Assembly: GCA_002749535.1 (NCBI GenBank) | Contig: MZZL01000390.1 | Span: forward strand, 792,253 to 856,252 | DNA from: Apophysomyces variabilis | Lineage: Eukaryota; Mucoromycota; Mucoromycetes; Mucorales; Mucoraceae | Reading direction: 5' to 3' | Length of the DNA stretch: 64,000 bases | Part shown: positions 62,231 to 64,000 of the stretch, one piece after another | How the letters are laid out: the number at the start of each line of letters is the position of its first letter | How positions within the stretch are numbered: position 1 is the first letter of the stretch | Program-made: the position numbers and the translations under genes | Notes under the pieces: model-generated | What the model was told of the DNA's origin: nothing | The model's input: the letters and a program-made list of their open reading frames with translations, nothing else | Database searches by the model: none

Positions 62231-63733
62231 ATGCTTCATTTGGAAGGCGATCAAGTCTATTCACCAAGTTCCCTTCTACCAAAGAAACCTCTTTCACGCC
62301 GCGTTTTACTTCGTAAATGCACAAAGATAAGCTTGCTCGTTTGTTCTATTACCCTCATCTTGGTCTATGGGCGCAATCTGCTGTGGTCTTCTTCAACGCA
62401 AAGCTGGACGATGGATCCCCGCGACATGGATTTAATTCGTTCACTTTACAAGGAAACGAACCATACCGATAGCAACAGCGATTCGTCAATCGCTTCGTCC
62501 TCTTCAACGCTCCCAGAACACAGACAGATAAAATACCTTGGACCAGATTTTACTCTTGACCGAGATATACCATTGGACGTCTGGAACAATCTACCCACAC
62601 GAGGTGCGTTTTACATGTTAGTGAGAAATGAAAATATTCAGGAGGCTCGATCCGTGATGAGAAGTATCGAGGATCGATTCAATCACAAGTTCCATTATCC
62701 TTGGATCCTTCTCAACAACCAGTATTTCACCAACGAGTTTCGCCGATATGTTGCAAAGATCACTCAGTCTCCCATTTTCTATGGAAAAATTGACATGGAT
62801 GCATGGAATTATCCCAGCTGGATTGACGTTCCTCTCGCTGAACTTAAGATGTTGGAAATGGAGGTGGATGAAGTATACAAAGGAGGGAGTTTATCGTACC
62901 ATCAAATGCTAAGATACCAGTCTGGTCTGTTTTTCTGGCACTCTCTTTTCAAACATGTCGACTATGTATGGCGAGTAGAATCCGGTGCAACATATACGTG
63001 TGATATGGATTTTGACCCGTTCCGTTATATGAAAGAAAACAATAAGACACTTGGTAAAGTGAACAAGTTTGTTCAAGTGCATAATGGAGAAATATAGGAT
63101 TCACTTTGACAATGAGAGAGTACCCGAACGCGATCCCCAATCTCTGGAGCGCAACGCTTGATTTTATGAGCAAGCAGCAAGAAGTTGTCCTTTCCGCAAA
63201 TGATACTATCATGCCTTGGATTACTGATGACGAAGAGAAATACAATATGTGTCATATATGGAACAATTTTGAGATTGTGGATATGTCTTTCTTGAAATCT
63301 CCTTCTTATAGCGCTTATTTTGAGCATCTGGATCGAACAGGAGGCTTTTTTTACGAGAGGTAAGTGGTTTTTTTTTTCACCTACAATGGTTTAAGTGCAA
63401 ATACAGATGGGGGGATGCTCCTGTACGGACTATGGCTGCAGCTATGTTTCTTCCACGTAATCGGATCCACTTTTTCAATCAAATCGGATATAGTCACTCA
63501 GTCGCAAGTCATTGCCCATTCGACTCGGACTTTCTACAAAAATGCAGCTGCACATTGGAAGATAATTACGGTAACTGCTTTTCAAGTGTCCATTTTTAAA
63601 CTGATTTGCATTTTTCTTTGAAGATTTCCATGATGATAGCTGCACAGTTAGTTTATTACGTTATATTGATGAAGACACAGTAACTCGAATGACGGAATTT
63701 GTAAAGACAAAGTTTTCGGAAGACGTCGATTGA
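62231..63733 (+). CDS. GT15-family alpha-1,2-mannosyltransferase (Kre2/Mnt1-like)
   Basis: Four exons: 62231-63053, 63098-63359, 63407-63570 and 63624-63733; 452 residues. A type II Golgi protein: a short basic cytosolic tail, one TM helix ('ISLLVCSITLILVYGRNLLW') at about 37-56, a Ser-rich stem, then the GT15 catalytic domain. Motifs: 'RGAFYMLVRNENIQEARSVM', 'HYPWILLNNQYFTNEFRR', 'YQSGLFFWHSLF', 'YVWRVESGATYTCDMDFDPF' and 'HIWNNFEIVDMSFLKS'. Near the end 'HCPFDSDFLQKCSCTLED' is the usual Cys-rich closing segment. It adds alpha-1,2-mannose from GDP-mannose to protein O- and N-glycans. All introns are GT-AG. Confidence 0.95.
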
Positions 63734-64000
63734 AGTTTTTGTGTTCTGTTTATCCGCGTAATAGAAAGGAGTTGCCTCTTTGCTTCATTTTCTTGCCACA
63801 ATCGCTTAATGTTACTACCATAAACGATCGCATTCTGTATCCCATAGTGTAGGATATTGCAATTTGCCTATGATTTGGCTTTAATTGAAATTTGGCTTAT
63901 ATCTAATCCAAAGCGGCTAAAAACACTTTGCTCAAACTCACAGTTTGTGAGCAAAAGGGTTATTAATGTGCAAAACGTGAAGCAAACAGTACTGAAGAAG
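63734..64000. other. 3' flank of the GT15 gene, to window end
   Basis: About 270 bases of AT-rich DNA. No feature seen. Confidence 0.5.

Overview
The window looks like nuclear DNA of a filamentous fungus, most likely Mucoromycota and probably Mucorales. The genes are split by many short introns, mostly about 45-100 bases. The products are fungal or broadly eukaryotic: a DASH subunit, a GT15 mannosyltransferase, an SPX-domain phosphate transporter and a FAR1-type zinc-finger regulator. Intergenic DNA is AT-rich, full of homopolymer and CT/GA tracts, and holds Tc1/mariner-type transposon relics. The lineage is inferred from this gene style, not from a marker gene. I found no bacterial-type operons, CRISPR arrays, rRNA or convincing tRNA genes.

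Layout, left to right. 0-6.2 kb: an F-box protein gene and a FAR1-type transcription factor with a Gln/His-rich tail. 6.2-15.9 kb: a gene-poor stretch with an 85-N assembly gap flanked by two identical 971-bp direct copies, probably an uncollapsed contig overlap. 15.9-22.1 kb: a compact cluster of a beta-trefoil protein, Ragulator subunit LAMTOR3, DASH subunit Dad1, the YEATS reader Yaf9 and an aftiphilin-like clathrin-binding protein. 22.1-27.5 kb: a transposon graveyard. 27.5-28.6 kb: Rab7/Ypt7. 28.6-30.7 kb: unresolved coding-like fragments. 30.7-39.9 kb: a GSKIP-domain protein, a vacuolar-type amino-acid transporter, Mediator subunit 21, a PDK1/Pkh-type kinase and an SPX-SLC13 phosphate transporter. 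42.2-49.2 kb: an LRRC40-like protein, GSK-3 and an eight-TM protein. 50.5-55.7 kb: a possible 44-residue microprotein, branched-chain aminotransferase, a four-TM protein and TAF11. 55.7-59.2 kb: repeats and a broken gene copy. 59.2-64 kb: an NFKBIL1-like protein, the Fe-S assembly factor CIA1 and a GT15 mannosyltransferase.

How the genes relate. They are single housekeeping or regulatory genes, not a cluster for one pathway. Several do share a theme of vacuole and nutrient signalling: LAMTOR3, Rab7, the AVT-type transporter, the SPX transporter, PDK1 and GSK-3. Nothing in the sequence shows co-regulation, so I treat this as coincidence. Two divergent pairs share short promoters (Dad1/Yaf9, 126 bp; MED21/PDK1, about 540 bp). 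Several convergent pairs have nearly touching 3' ends (NFKBIL1-like/CIA1, 28 bp; GSKIP-domain/AVT, 76 bp).

All multi-exon models were built by hand: reading frame, GT-AG or GC-AG boundaries, and fit to the known family. Most close perfectly in frame. No transcript evidence was available. I did not find a convincing new multi-gene system. The best leads are the GC-AG introns sharing the donor GCAAGTAA, the 44-residue microprotein, the decayed intronless gene copy at 56.4-57.3 kb, the dispersed repeat family beside it, and the 9.7-kb gene-poor zone upstream of the FAR1-type regulator.
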